31,276 nt of DNA from DATENM01 sp045807765 (GCA_045807765.1 JBJMGU010000112.1:1-31276), one strand, 5' to 3'. Numbered from the stretch's first letter, positions 1 to 8,711 are shown. The notes: generated by a model from the letters alone, not told the origin. A program made the numbers and translations.

Positions 1-85
1 GACAGCGATTGTTGCGCGGTGATAGAGAGTCCTTCTTTCAACCGGATTGATAATCTCGCTCGTGAGAATAGGAAAGCGATAGTTC

Positions 86-862
86 ATGGGCTACACGGCT
101 TTAGAGTTAAACGGTAAGGTGGCGGTGGTCATTGGCGGGACTTCAGGGATCGGTCGCGCCATCGCCTATGGAATGGCCGAGGCGGGCGCCGACGTGGTCG
201 CGACTTCGCGCCGCATTGAACAGGTCGAAGCGACCGCCGCCGCGATCGAGCAGCGCGGTCGCCGCACGGCCCGCATCACTTCCGACGTCGCCGACCGCGC
301 CTCTTTAGAGCGCCTGCTTGAAGAGAGCGTCGCGGCTTTCGGCAAAGTAGATATCCTGGTCAACTCGGCGGGCCGTACGCGGCGCGCCCCGACGCTCGAT
401 TTCCCTGAGCAGGATTGGGATGACATCATCAACACCAACCTGACCGGGACGCTCAGAGCTTGCCAGGTCTTCGGACGCCACATGATCGAGCGTGGTTATG
501 GCCGCATCATCAACATCGCATCGCTGTCATCGTTCGTCGCGCTTTACGAAGTCGCCGCTTATTCGGCCAGCAAAGCGGCGGTCGCGTCGCTGACGAAATC
601 GCTCGCTCTCGAATGGGCAGCGCACGGCGTGACAGTGAATGCCATTGCGCCGGGCGTCTTTCGCACGCCGCTCAACGAAAAGCTGCTCGACGAGACCGAG
701 CGCGGGCGCGAATTCTTGTGGCGCACGCCGATGAAACGGTTTGGCCGCGTCGAAGAGCTTGCCGGGGCGGCGATCTTTCTCGCCTCGGACGCCGCCAGTT
801 TTGTCGCAGGCTGTGTCCTCGTCATAGACGGCGGTATTCTTGCCAGCGGCGTCAATCAATAG
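86..862 (+). CDS. SDR oxidoreductase, KduD / gluconate 5-dehydrogenase-like
   Basis: This is a classical short-chain dehydrogenase/reductase of 258 residues, the usual length. The Rossmann glycine motif GGTSGIG is at residues 17-23 and NSAG at 93-96. The catalytic set is Ser146, Tyr159 and Lys163 (YSASK), plus Asn119. The C-terminal ending LASGVNQ and the DWDD segment resemble gluconate-5-dehydrogenase/KduD relatives. The next two genes are kdgK and eda, so the likely reaction is NAD(P)-dependent interconversion at a keto-deoxy or keto-gluconate, for example 2,5-diketo-3-deoxygluconate to KDG. The exact substrate cannot be read from sequence, and a generic FabG-type activity is possible. The ATG is supported by AGGAAAG at 70-76, 9 nt upstream. 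It is probably the first visible gene of a three-gene operon, with kdgK starting 35 nt downstream. No kduI homologue is visible. The enzyme is cytoplasmic, with no signal peptide. Confidence 0.9.
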   Translation: MGYTALELNGKVAVVIGGTSGIGRAIAYGMAEAGADVVATSRRIEQVEATAAAIEQRGRRTARITSDVADRASLERLLEESVAAFGKVDILVNSAGRTRRAPTLDFPEQDWDDIINTNLTGTLRACQVFGRHMIERGYGRIINIASLSSFVALYEVAAYSASKAAVASLTKSLALEWAAHGVTVNAIAPGVFRTPLNEKLLDETERGREFLWRTPMKRFGRVEELAGAAIFLASDAASFVAGCVLVIDGGILASGVNQ

Positions 863-897
863 AGGCTCGCCAGAGGCTCACCGTTCAAGGAATGACC

Positions 898-1992
898 ATG
901 TTAAACCTGAAACCGTCGTCCGCGTGTCGTTGGGACCTAGTGAGCCTGGGCGAAGTCATGCTGCGGCTCGATCCCGGCGCAGGGCGCATCCACACGACGC
1001 GCGCCTTTCAGGTGTGGGAAGGCGGCGGCGAATACAACGTCGCCCGCGGCCTGAAACGCTGCTTCGGTCTGACGACGGCCATCGTCACGGCGCTTGCCGA
1101 TAATCCCATTGGGCGATTGGTCGAAGACCTAATCTATCAGGGCGGCGTCGATCAATCGCACGTTCGCTGGGTGAAATATGACGGCGTCGGGCGCGAGGTG
1201 CGCAATGGCTTGAACTTCACCGAGCACGGCTTCGGATTGCGCGCGGCGTTGGGATGCTCTGACCGCGGCCACACGGCGGTTTCGCAGCTCAAGCCGGGCG
1301 ATATAGATTGGGATGCAATCTTCGGGCGTGAAGGGGCGCGCTGGTTCCACACCGGCGGCATCTTCTGCGCCCTGTCAGAGACTACGCCGCTGGTGGCGCG
1401 CGAGGCGATGGAAGCGGCTCGCCGTCACGGCACGGTGATCTCTTATGACCTGAACTATCGTGAATCGCTCTGGAAATCGATCGGCGGCAAAGCTCGCGCG
1501 CAAGCGGTCAACCGCCAGCTCGCGCCACTGGTTGATGTGATGATCGGCAACGAGGAAGAGTTCACGGCGGCGCTCGGCTTCGAGGTTGAAGGATTGGACG
1601 AGCAGCATTCAAATCTCGACGTGACGAGCTTCCGCAGGATGATTGAGCGGGCGCGCGAAGCTTATCCGAACTTCAAAGTCGTGGCGACGACCTTGCGCCA
1701 TGCCCGAACGGCAACCGTCAATGACTGGGGCGCGGTCTGCGATGCGGACGGCGAATTCTATCAAGCGCCGCTGCGCGAAAACCTCGAAATCTTTGACCGT
1801 GTCGGCGGCGGCGACTCGTTCGCTTCGGGATTGATTTACGGCTTGCTGACCGAGCGCGGCCCGCAATGGGCGGTCGAATGCGGCGCGGCGCACGGGGCGC
1901 TGGCAATGACGACGCCGGGCGATACGACGATGGCGACGCTTGCCGAAGTCGAGCGCGTGATGAAAGGCGGCACGGCGCGCGTCGCTCGATAG
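898..1992 (+). CDS. kdgK: 2-keto-3-deoxygluconate kinase (PfkB family)
   Basis: This sugar kinase of the PfkB/ribokinase family phosphorylates a keto-deoxy sugar acid, probably KDG to KDPG, and feeds the aldolase encoded next. The N-terminal substrate-binding motif EGGGEYNVARGL is at residues 41-52, DLNYR at 184-188, a GNEEE motif at 217-221, and the anion-hole/catalytic GGGDSF at 303-308 with Asp306 as probable base. At 364 residues it is longer than the roughly 310 typical of KdgK; the extra length is an insertion around residues 225-245 plus a long C-terminus. The frame stays open to position 460 inside the SDR gene, but AAGGA at 887-891 fits the ATG at 898 (6 nt spacing) better than the ATG at 892, which it touches. 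The KDG specificity is inferred from adjacency to eda. A 2-keto-gluconate or other hexulosonate kinase is the alternative. Confidence 0.88.
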   Translation: MLNLKPSSACRWDLVSLGEVMLRLDPGAGRIHTTRAFQVWEGGGEYNVARGLKRCFGLTTAIVTALADNPIGRLVEDLIYQGGVDQSHVRWVKYDGVGREVRNGLNFTEHGFGLRAALGCSDRGHTAVSQLKPGDIDWDAIFGREGARWFHTGGIFCALSETTPLVAREAMEAARRHGTVISYDLNYRESLWKSIGGKARAQAVNRQLAPLVDVMIGNEEEFTAALGFEVEGLDEQHSNLDVTSFRRMIERAREAYPNFKVVATTLRHARTATVNDWGAVCDADGEFYQAPLRENLEIFDRVGGGDSFASGLIYGLLTERGPQWAVECGAAHGALAMTTPGDTTMATLAEVERVMKGGTARVAR

Positions 1993-2014
1993 CCGTGCGG
2001 CGTTTGGAAAGGCG

Positions 2015-2668
2015 ATGAACAAGACGGACGTTATTCAATGGATCAAAGCGGCGGGGGTGATACCAGTGGTGCGCGCCGCATCGGCGGACGAGGCGATGCG
2101 CGCCATTGACGCGATCAAAGCCGGCGGCCTGTCGGTGCTTGAGATCACCATGACCGTTCCCGGCGCGGTTCGCGTCATCGAAGAAGTCGCGGCGCGCTAC
2201 GGCGCTGACGTGCTGGTTGGGGCAGGCACCGTGCTTGATGCCGAGACCGCCCGCGCTTGCATGCTGGCGGGCGCGCAGTTCATCGTCAGCCCGGCGCTCA
2301 ACACAGAAACCATCGCCATGTGCCGTCGCTATAGCGTCGCGATTATACCGGGCGCGCTGACGCCGACCGAAGTCTTACTGGCGTGGACGGCGGGGGCGGA
2401 TATGGTCAAAGTCTTTCCCTGCGACAGCCTCGGCGGCGCCCGTTACATCAAGTCGCTGAAAGCGCCGCTGCCGCACGTCGAAGTCGTGCCGACCGGCGGC
2501 GTATCGCTCAAGACTGCCGCTGACTTCATCAAAGCCGGAGCGAGCGCTCTGGGCGTCGGCTCTGACCTCGTGGACGTCAAGGCGCTGCGCGAAGGACACG
2601 CCGGCTTGATCACCGAACGGGCGCGACAATTTATCGAAGCCGTGAGAGAAGCGCGCCAGTCCACATAA
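2015..2668 (+). CDS. eda: KDPG/KHG aldolase
   Basis: This 217-residue class I aldolase has the full-length Eda fold and cleaves 2-keto-3-deoxy-6-phosphogluconate to pyruvate and glyceraldehyde-3-phosphate. The phosphate-side PVVR is at 17-20. Glu43 in LEITMT is the proton-transfer residue. GAGT lies at 69-72, the Schiff-base Lys132 in VKVFP, and PTGG at 159-162. All signature residues of the family are present. It follows kdgK after 22 nt, with GGAAAGG just before the ATG, so the two are almost certainly cotranscribed and act in sequence. The gene ends 29 bp from the convergent esterase gene, with no obvious terminator hairpin between them. The odd point is context only: there is no edd (phosphogluconate dehydratase), so the aldolase here serves KDG rather than the Entner-Doudoroff route from gluconate. 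Confidence 0.96.
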   Translation: MNKTDVIQWIKAAGVIPVVRAASADEAMRAIDAIKAGGLSVLEITMTVPGAVRVIEEVAARYGADVLVGAGTVLDAETARACMLAGAQFIVSPALNTETIAMCRRYSVAIIPGALTPTEVLLAWTAGADMVKVFPCDSLGGARYIKSLKAPLPHVEVVPTGGVSLKTAADFIKAGASALGVGSDLVDVKALREGHAGLITERARQFIEAVREARQST

Positions 2669-2697
2669 ACTGCCTGCGACGCAAAACGCCCGACAGA

Positions 2698-3876
2698 TCA
2701 GAGCTGCCGCTTCAGGAATTCAAACGCCCCTTTGCCATAAAACAGGTGTTCGCCTTCAAAGACCTCTTGCCCGGTCATTTCCGGCGCGCCAAATACCGCG
2801 TAGATGGCCTGCGCCTTTTTGAAAGCCGCACGGCTGGCGGCGATGGGAAAGATCGGGTCGCGCGTGCCTGATTCGACAAACAACCCGCGCGGCGCGACCA
2901 ATCCCGCCAGATCATACATCTCGATATAGTTCAGCAGTCCGGGCACGTAATTGTCTATGCAGTGCGACAGACTGACGATGCTGTCGCGGAAGGTGTTGAA
3001 ATAACCGCTGACCATGGCGACCTTGATGCGCTGATCAAGAGCCGCCGAAAAGAGCGAGATCGTGCCGCCGCCCGATATGCCCATCGTCGCGATTCGTGAA
3101 GCATCCACTTCGGGGCGCGTGCCCAGGTAATCTATCGCCCGCATCACATCCCAGACTCGCCAGCCAACCATCGTCTGCCCCAGCAACAACGCCGCGCCGG
3201 CAGCAGGCTGGCATGAAGATTGTCCCGCGCCATGCCGCCGCGCTGCTTCATCTCGCCGGCAGCCGAAAGCGAGTTGCTCGATGGCGAAGGCGGCATAGCC
3301 ATGCTCGACCGCCTGCAAGGCAAAGTCATGCTGATAGCCGCTCTTGGTTTCGCGCTCGCGGCCATCTTCTGCAATGCCGACGATGTCGTCGCAGCCGCGC
3401 CCGTGCCCCGGCAAACAGATGACCGCGGGCAACGGCTTCGGGCGATCTTTGGGCAGCAACAGGTAGCCGAAGACGGCCAGATTATCGCGGCTCTGAAAGA
3501 TGATCTTCTCGCGTGTGTAGCCGGTGAATTCTTTCTTTTCCAGAATGCTCGGTCGTAGCGCCGCGCGCTCGTTGGGAAAGCCGCCGAGCAATTCCACGAG
3601 CTTCTTGCGCGTCTGCTTTTGCCAGCGCCGCGCTGTCGGCTCATCCTTTGCGGCGAAGCTCATCGAAGGCGTGACGCGCTCGTATGAAGACAGGCAAAAC
3701 TGCAAGCTGTCCAGTTGTCGGCCCTGCAAATCCGCATCAGCGAGCGGGCCGCGGTACTGAGACTGAGCGGCGCCGCTCTGCTCTGCGTCTTCCATGAACA
3801 CCTCCGGCGCAAGGCGGTGTGTCGTCATCATCGCCGTCACCGCGGAACTCTGAGCCAGGAAATCACGTCGCCTCAT
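2698..3876 (-). CDS. Exported alpha/beta hydrolase (acetyl-ester hydrolase-like)
   Basis: This is a 392-residue serine hydrolase with a Tat-type N-terminus (RRRDFLAQSS, residues 2-11). The alpha/beta-hydrolase core has the oxyanion segment LPGHGRG (155-161), nucleophile Ser268 in GISGG, probable acid Asp340 in GTRDP and His377 in GEHLF. Family resemblance is to the dienelactone hydrolase/acetylxylan-esterase group often found beside polysaccharide-degrading enzymes. It is the last gene of the GH88 operon and starts 5 nt after the GH88 stop. Its ribosome site AGGAGAGGA lies across the end of GH88, which suggests coupled translation. From context it may remove acetyl or methyl esters from pectin-type oligosaccharides in the periplasm; that is an inference, because the substrate is not encoded in the motifs. 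Peptidase-like activity is less likely. Confidence 0.85.
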   Translation of the reverse strand: MRRRDFLAQSSAVTAMMTTHRLAPEVFMEDAEQSGAAQSQYRGPLADADLQGRQLDSLQFCLSSYERVTPSMSFAAKDEPTARRWQKQTRKKLVELLGGFPNERAALRPSILEKKEFTGYTREKIIFQSRDNLAVFGYLLLPKDRPKPLPAVICLPGHGRGCDDIVGIAEDGRERETKSGYQHDFALQAVEHGYAAFAIEQLAFGCRRDEAARRHGAGQSSCQPAAGAALLLGQTMVGWRVWDVMRAIDYLGTRPEVDASRIATMGISGGGTISLFSAALDQRIKVAMVSGYFNTFRDSIVSLSHCIDNYVPGLLNYIEMYDLAGLVAPRGLFVESGTRDPIFPIAASRAAFKKAQAIYAVFGAPEMTGQEVFEGEHLFYGKGAFEFLKRQL

Positions 3877-3881
3877 CTTTT

Positions 3882-5054
3882 TTATCCTCTCCTAACTGTG
3901 TGCAGCGCTTCCATAAAAAAGTAGTCCCCCCACATCACCGATTCGTCCACGCCCCAGTTCATCGAGCGGTGATAGACGCCATGACGCAGGATGCCTTCAT
4001 AAGCCGGATCGTGCGCGCCGAGGAATTCATCGCCGGTCAGCGTATCCAAAATCGTGAGCGCCGCCCGTCGGTAGACATGCGCGCCACGTTGCGTCGCTTC
4101 AATCTCTTTCAGCTTCAAGAAAGCCCCGGCCATAATCGCCGCCGCCGAGCTATCGAGCGGCTCATCGGGAATATCGGGCGCGCCATAATCCCAGAAAGGC
4201 ACGCCACCGTCGGGCGTGTTCTCAAGGTAATAACCGGCGCAGCGCTCGGCGGTGTCGAGAAAGAACCGGTCGCCGGTGAATAGAAAAGTATCCGTAAACC
4301 CATATGTCGCCCAGGCCAGCCCGCGCGCCCAGCAGGTGAACGGCGAGTAGCCCTGCTGCGTCGAGAGGTTGCGAAACTCGCCGCGCACCGGGTTGAATAT
4401 CGCTTCGTGAATGACCGCGCCTTCGCGATCCATCAAGTGGTCACCGCGCTTGCGAACGAGATACTTTTCCGTTGTCTTCGCATGCGTCACGGCCTTGTCG
4501 TAGAGCGCTTCTGCGCCGCCCAACTGGTGCGCGCGAAACAGCAGCCGGATGTTCATCATGATGTCTATGAACAGCGACTGCGGCCCATGAAACGAATAGA
4601 TGTAGTGATCCTCGCCGCTCTCTTTCCAGCGGAATGATTGGACGGTGGCGGCGGTGATCAGAACATCTTTGAGCCAACGCGCCGTAGGATCATCATCGCC
4701 GAGCAGCGCCAGCCAGCGGTCAGCCGTAGACATGAAAATAAAGCCGAGGTCGTGAACGTCGCGGTCGAACTTGCGCGGCTCAAGCGCCCGCGTGTAGCGT
4801 TCGGCAGCCTGCCGCCACACTTGATCGCCAGTCGCTTCAAAAGCCAGCCACATCATGCCCGCATAAAAGCCCGGACACCAGTCGGTCCAGATGTAAGCCG
4901 GGCGCGTCCATACGCCGTTTACGGTGTAGATGGGCGCCGGCTGATTCGCCGGCCACTTTGGCAGTATCCTTGCCAACTGGCCAACGCCGAAATCAAAGGC
5001 CCGCTCGATGCGCGCCAGCAATTGCGCTTCGTCAATCTGGTCGGGAATCTTCAT
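3882..5054 (-). CDS. GH88 unsaturated glucuronyl/galacturonyl hydrolase
   Basis: This is a glycoside hydrolase family 88/105 protein of 390 residues, the normal length of an (alpha/alpha)6-barrel unsaturated uronyl hydrolase. These enzymes hydrate the C4-C5 double bond left by polysaccharide lyases and so release the unsaturated uronic acid. The two expected catalytic aspartates are Asp102 in HDLGF and Asp164 in LFIDIM. Further family segments are CWARGLAWATYG (241-252), DSSAAAI (301-307) and ESVMWGDYFF (371-380). No signal peptide is visible, so it acts in the cytoplasm on imported oligosaccharides. No clear Shine-Dalgarno precedes the ATG. A 117-bp spacer with an octamer repeat separates it from the SDR gene upstream, so it may be expressed less than the genes before it. 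Whether galacturonate, glucuronate or rhamnogalacturonan is cut cannot be decided from sequence. Confidence 0.92.
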   Translation of the reverse strand: MKIPDQIDEAQLLARIERAFDFGVGQLARILPKWPANQPAPIYTVNGVWTRPAYIWTDWCPGFYAGMMWLAFEATGDQVWRQAAERYTRALEPRKFDRDVHDLGFIFMSTADRWLALLGDDDPTARWLKDVLITAATVQSFRWKESGEDHYIYSFHGPQSLFIDIMMNIRLLFRAHQLGGAEALYDKAVTHAKTTEKYLVRKRGDHLMDREGAVIHEAIFNPVRGEFRNLSTQQGYSPFTCWARGLAWATYGFTDTFLFTGDRFFLDTAERCAGYYLENTPDGGVPFWDYGAPDIPDEPLDSSAAAIMAGAFLKLKEIEATQRGAHVYRRAALTILDTLTGDEFLGAHDPAYEGILRHGVYHRSMNWGVDESVMWGDYFFMEALHTVRRG

Positions 5055-5079
5055 TGTCTAAATTGAAAACAGGGACATG

Positions 5080-5151
5080 CCACAAAGACGCAAAGGCACA
5101 AAGAAAACACAAAGCTTTTCGTGAACCTTAGTGACTTTGTGGCTTTGCGGC
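5080..5151. repeat. Octamer-iterated imperfect inverted repeat
   Basis: In the spacer between the SDR and GH88 genes, octamers CCACAAAG, ACGCAAAG and GCACAAAG run in register (5080-5103), followed by AAAACACAAAG. The opposite arm has CTTTGTGG, CTTTGCGG at 5135-5150. The outer 16 bases of the two arms match at 13 of 16 positions. It can fold as a stem in the transcript and may act as a partial terminator or processing site inside the operon. Confidence 0.6.
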
Positions 5152-5171
5152 TGGCTCCCATTATTTTAAGG

Positions 5172-5966
5172 TCAAAGCCTGCGGATATTCATGCCGCCGC
5201 TCACCTCAATGATCGTTCCGGTCGAATACTCAAAGCCGCCGGTCACAAGCGCCGTGATGGCGCGGCCAACGTCTTCCGGCAATCCCCAACGCTGTTGCGG
5301 GATCAGCCCCTCTTCGATCAAGCGGTCATACTTGCTTTCGACCGGCGCGGTCATGTCGGTCTTGATGATGCCGGGGCGCACTTCATATACGTTAATGCCG
5401 TACTCCGCGAGCCGGTCGGCAAATATCGCCGCCGCCATGCTCAACGCCGACTTGGACAGGCAGTACTCGGCGCGCGAAGGCGACGACATATAAGCCGACA
5501 CAGACGTGATGAAAACGATCTTCGGTTTGACGGCGGGCGCGGCCTTGGCCTGAGCGATCATTTGCGCGGCGACACGCTGCGTCAGAAAGAACGGCCCGCG
5601 CAGGTTGGTAGACAGCACGCGATCAAAACTCGCCGGCGTTGTCTCTAGCACGTCGAGTCGCTGTTCGGGCGCGACACCAGCATTGTTGACCAGCAGATCG
5701 ATGCGACCAAAGTGATCGAGCACCGCGCTCAACATTCCTTCATGAATTTCGAGATTGGCGACATCGCCCGCTACCGGCAAGAACCGCGCGCCGATTGATT
5801 CGACCTGTTGCCTGACTTCAAAGATGGCGCTTGCCGTAGCTTGCGGATCAACGACGCGTGAGCCGCCGGCGATGTCGTAGCCGCAGCCGGCAAGCGCGAT
5901 GGCGATGCCGCGCCCGATGCCGCGACTCGCCCCGGTAATAAAAGCAACTGGCCGGTGATCGTTCAA
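5172..5966 (-). CDS. SDR oxidoreductase (FabG-like)
   Basis: This 264-residue classical SDR has TGASRGIG at 11-18, NNAG at 94-97, Ser155, Tyr168 and Lys172, so it is catalytically complete. The start is TTG (5964-5966), supported by GGAGGG seven bases upstream and by the 3-nt gap to the preceding gene; no nearby ATG is better placed. It sits between the OYE-type flavoenzyme and GH88 and is presumably translated from the same mRNA. Family membership gives NAD(P)H-dependent alcohol/ketone chemistry. The context suggests a keto-sugar acid or an aldehyde derived from unsaturated uronate as substrate, for example reduction of 4-deoxy-5-keto-uronate. Sequence alone does not separate this from a generic 3-ketoacyl reductase. 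It differs clearly from the SDR at 86-862 and is not a recent duplicate. Confidence 0.88.
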   Translation of the reverse strand: MNDHRPVAFITGASRGIGRGIAIALAGCGYDIAGGSRVVDPQATASAIFEVRQQVESIGARFLPVAGDVANLEIHEGMLSAVLDHFGRIDLLVNNAGVAPEQRLDVLETTPASFDRVLSTNLRGPFFLTQRVAAQMIAQAKAAPAVKPKIVFITSVSAYMSSPSRAEYCLSKSALSMAAAIFADRLAEYGINVYEVRPGIIKTDMTAPVESKYDRLIEEGLIPQQRWGLPEDVGRAITALVTGGFEYSTGTIIEVSGGMNIRRL

Positions 5967-5969
5967 GCT

Positions 5970-7457
5970 CTATCCCTCCGCCGCACCGCCGCGCCGGCGC
6001 TGCTTAATCTGCTTGAGCTGCGCGGCGGCCTCGGTCTGCTTATAAAAATCATCCAGCGGGTAGCAGCCCGAAGGCAGCCCATTGCGCGGCGCAGTCGTGC
6101 AGTCGCTGAAGGTGCGGCACAGTCGCTTGCGGTCGAGCGCCCGACCCTGCAACACGTCCAGCGGTAATTCGGGATAAGCCAGCACTATGCGCCCAAGCCC
6201 TATTGAATCGGCCCAGCCTTCGCGCACCACTGCCTGCGCCACGTTGGGCAGGAAATCTTGCAAGTAAGAATAAGCCGTCCCGACGATCAGCAGGCGCGGG
6301 AATCGCTGTTTCAATTCGCGTGTTACTGCCATCTGCCGGGCGACGCCGATGAGCGGGTCTTCCGGCGGCTGGTAGCCATCCAACGGCGGAAAGAGCGCCG
6401 GGCGCTGGAGGTGCGGGTTGTAATAAGGCGATCCGGCTGTGAGATTGACCAGACGGATTCCGAGATCGTCGAGGAGCGTCAGGAACTCAACGACTTCGCT
6501 CAGGTCAGGCTCAACCGGATTTGTAACATTGACTCCAAACCCCCAGCGATAAGGCAGCAACGCGGCAAATGATTCCGGCATGCCCGCGCCGGGAGGTTTC
6601 AACTTTGAGCCGGAGGTTTGCGGGCGAAACGGGATTGAATCAAAGGCCGAGAGTCGCACGCCGATGCGCAAATCCGGCGCGACACCGCGAATGCCTTCGA
6701 CGACTTCGCGCAAGAAGCGCGTACGGTTTTCAAAGCTGCCGCCATAGTCGCCATCGCGGCTGTGGGCGCTCAAGAACTCATGCCCAAGATAGCCGTGGCA
6801 GTGCTTGATATCTACGAAGTCAAAGCCGATCTCGTAAGCCATGCGCGCCGCCGTGTGAAAGGCTTCGATGATCTCGCGCACCTCACTGTCGGTGAGCAGC
6901 GGGTAATCTGCATCAAGGCCAAGCCGCTGGTCGAGCAGCGGGTGATGATAGAGAATGCGCGGCTCGGCTCGCTCTTTACGGTTGGGCCGACTGTAGCGCC
7001 CCGAATGCGTCAGTTGCAAGCCGACCAGCAAGCCATCGGTCGAGCCGGTCGCCTGATGGTGCGCTGTGACCAGCGCTTCGCGCAGGCGCGCCAGGTCATC
7101 GCGCGTCGCTTTGCCGATGAGCAGTTGATTCGGATTGGCGCGGCCATCGTGGCGGACGGCAACCGCTTCGCCGCCCCAGATGAGCTTCGCGCCGCTGCGC
7201 CCGAAATGCTGCCAGCGGCGCGTCGTCAGTTCGCTCGGCCTGCCGTCCGCCGTGCCGTCCCATCCTTCCATCGGGTGAATGGCGAAGCGGTTGCCGATCT
7301 TCACGTCATCGATGGCGAGCGGTTGCGCCAGCGGCGATTCGCCCGCCGCAAGCAACGACTCGTCGCAAGGAATATGGATGCCGCGCTCCTGCAAGTGAAG
7401 TCGGAAGCCGTTGACATCGCGGACGCTGCCGATGTGCAAGAAGTGATGTTTGCTCAT
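5970..7457 (-). CDS. NADH:flavin oxidoreductase, Old Yellow Enzyme family
   Basis: This is an FMN-dependent TIM-barrel oxidoreductase of 495 residues. FMN/substrate motifs are GNRFAIHPMEGWDGT (55-69), LQLTHSGRYSRP (147-158), HCHGYLGHEFLSAHSRDGDY (219-238) followed by GGSFENRTRF, and VGTAYSYLQ near 392-400. A late cysteine group (Cys447, Cys453, Cys465) recalls the region where larger ene-reductases bind an iron-sulfur cluster, but the spacing (x5, x11) is not the canonical CxxCxxxC. The C-terminal NAD/FAD module of 2,4-dienoyl-CoA reductases is absent. OYE proteins usually reduce activated C=C bonds, so an enone derived from an unsaturated or 3-keto sugar is an attractive but unproven substrate. 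The ATG overlaps the stop of the MFS gene (ATGA, 7454-7457), showing translational coupling to the transporter. The N-terminal ~50 residues before the barrel are longer than usual. Confidence 0.88.
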   Translation of the reverse strand: MSKHHFLHIGSVRDVNGFRLHLQERGIHIPCDESLLAAGESPLAQPLAIDDVKIGNRFAIHPMEGWDGTADGRPSELTTRRWQHFGRSGAKLIWGGEAVAVRHDGRANPNQLLIGKATRDDLARLREALVTAHHQATGSTDGLLVGLQLTHSGRYSRPNRKERAEPRILYHHPLLDQRLGLDADYPLLTDSEVREIIEAFHTAARMAYEIGFDFVDIKHCHGYLGHEFLSAHSRDGDYGGSFENRTRFLREVVEGIRGVAPDLRIGVRLSAFDSIPFRPQTSGSKLKPPGAGMPESFAALLPYRWGFGVNVTNPVEPDLSEVVEFLTLLDDLGIRLVNLTAGSPYYNPHLQRPALFPPLDGYQPPEDPLIGVARQMAVTRELKQRFPRLLIVGTAYSYLQDFLPNVAQAVVREGWADSIGLGRIVLAYPELPLDVLQGRALDRKRLCRTFSDCTTAPRNGLPSGCYPLDDFYKQTEAAAQLKQIKQRRRGGAAEG

Positions 7458-8683
7458 CCTGCGACTCCCGCTTGAGAGATCGCCGCATGGCGTTTTTGCG
7501 GTAGCCAGACGACCGCCAGCGCGCCGAGCAACGCAATAACGATCAAGGTGACGAACCCTGCGTGATAGTTCCCCGTGCGGTCGTGCATATGGCCGATCAG
7601 AAAAGGTACGAGCGCTTCGGCAACGCCATCGGTGGTCACCAGAACGCCCATCAGTCGCCCCAGAACTTTGACGCTGAACAATTCAGCCGCGATCAACGGG
7701 ATGATTAAATACTCGCCGCCTAAGCCTAAGCCGAAGACCGCCGCGAAGACATACAAGGCCGCGGGCGATGCGGCAAAGAAGAGCAGCGGGATGGCACACA
7801 CGACTAAAAAATAGATCAACAACATCACGGCCTTCTTTGGCAGATGATCGGCCAGCCACCCCATCAACAAGCGCCCGGCGAGGCTGAAGGTCAGCACCAG
7901 CGAGATGAAGGTCGCCGCATCGCTCTGCGAATAATTCAGGTCGCGCGTGAGATAGAGCTTGAGATGTTGATTGGTGCCGCCGACCGCGCCAATCGAGCAA
8001 AGACTAGCGAAGGCGAGCAGGTAAAATGCCGGGCGGCGAAAAATCTCGCGCATCGGTGCAAGCGGCTCGCGCTGCTGCGCTGGGGTTGTCGGCGGCGCTT
8101 CTTTAATCAACCAGACCATCGGCAAGGTCAGCACGATCATCAGCGCGCCCAGCAGGCGCAGCGAAACACGCCAGCCATAGCTTTCGCTCAACCAGCGCGA
8201 CAACTGCGGCACTACCGCACCGCCGACGCCGATGCCCAAATAGGCGAAGCCCATCGCCTTGCCGCGCCCTTTGTCGAACCAGCGCGCCAGCAGCACTTGA
8301 TTGGGCGGCGGCCCGGCGCTGACATAGCCCGCAGCGTTGAAGAGGTAAGCCACATAAAAAAGCCACAGCGCCGACACAGAGACCGCGCTCAAGCCAATGA
8401 GCGCGCCACCGGCGATCAAGACGCCGACGATCATCAAGCGGCGCGGCCCGAAACGGTCAATCACCCAGCCGGCGAAGAAACCGAAGCAGACTGCGATCAC
8501 GACTTTGCTGAGCGCGTTGCCCGATGTGATAAAGGCGCGCGACCAGCCGAATTCCTTCTCCCAATAATCGTAGTAGAGCGGCAGCCCATAGAGCGCGATG
8601 CCGACGACGGAAAAGAGCGCCAGAAACGAGGTCGCCGCGACTTGAATTTGCGAAGCGCGTGGTCGTTCAACCATATGGGTCAA
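7454..8683 (-). CDS. MFS transporter, monocarboxylate/OFA-like
   Basis: This is a 12-helix major facilitator of about 409 residues. The segment LLARWFDKGRGKAMGFAYLG in the first half, the motif-A-like DRFGPRR and the equivalent DHLPKK in the second half place it near the MCT/oxalate-formate antiporter-like branch rather than the ExuT branch. It probably imports an organic acid or an oligosaccharide-derived acid handled by the downstream OYE, SDR and GH88 enzymes. It is the first gene of the - strand operon. The start is uncertain: TTG at 8681-8683 is the longest form, and an in-frame ATG lies at 8672-8674. Neither has a strong Shine-Dalgarno. The opposite strand keeps a long antisense frame here, which is a GC-bias shadow. 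Confidence 0.88.
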   Translation of the reverse strand: MTHMVERPRASQIQVAATSFLALFSVVGIALYGLPLYYDYWEKEFGWSRAFITSGNALSKVVIAVCFGFFAGWVIDRFGPRRLMIVGVLIAGGALIGLSAVSVSALWLFYVAYLFNAAGYVSAGPPPNQVLLARWFDKGRGKAMGFAYLGIGVGGAVVPQLSRWLSESYGWRVSLRLLGALMIVLTLPMVWLIKEAPPTTPAQQREPLAPMREIFRRPAFYLLAFASLCSIGAVGGTNQHLKLYLTRDLNYSQSDAATFISLVLTFSLAGRLLMGWLADHLPKKAVMLLIYFLVVCAIPLLFFAASPAALYVFAAVFGLGLGGEYLIIPLIAAELFSVKVLGRLMGVLVTTDGVAEALVPFLIGHMHDRTGNYHAGFVTLIVIALLGALAVVWLPQKRHAAISQAGVAG

Positions 8684-8711
8684 TCTCTAGCCCCGGTCAC
8701 ATCAGCATGGC

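Noticed and set aside
460..897. Open frame upstream of kdgK
   Set aside because: It overlaps the SDR gene in another frame; the product is Arg-rich and the KdgK homology starts only after 898.
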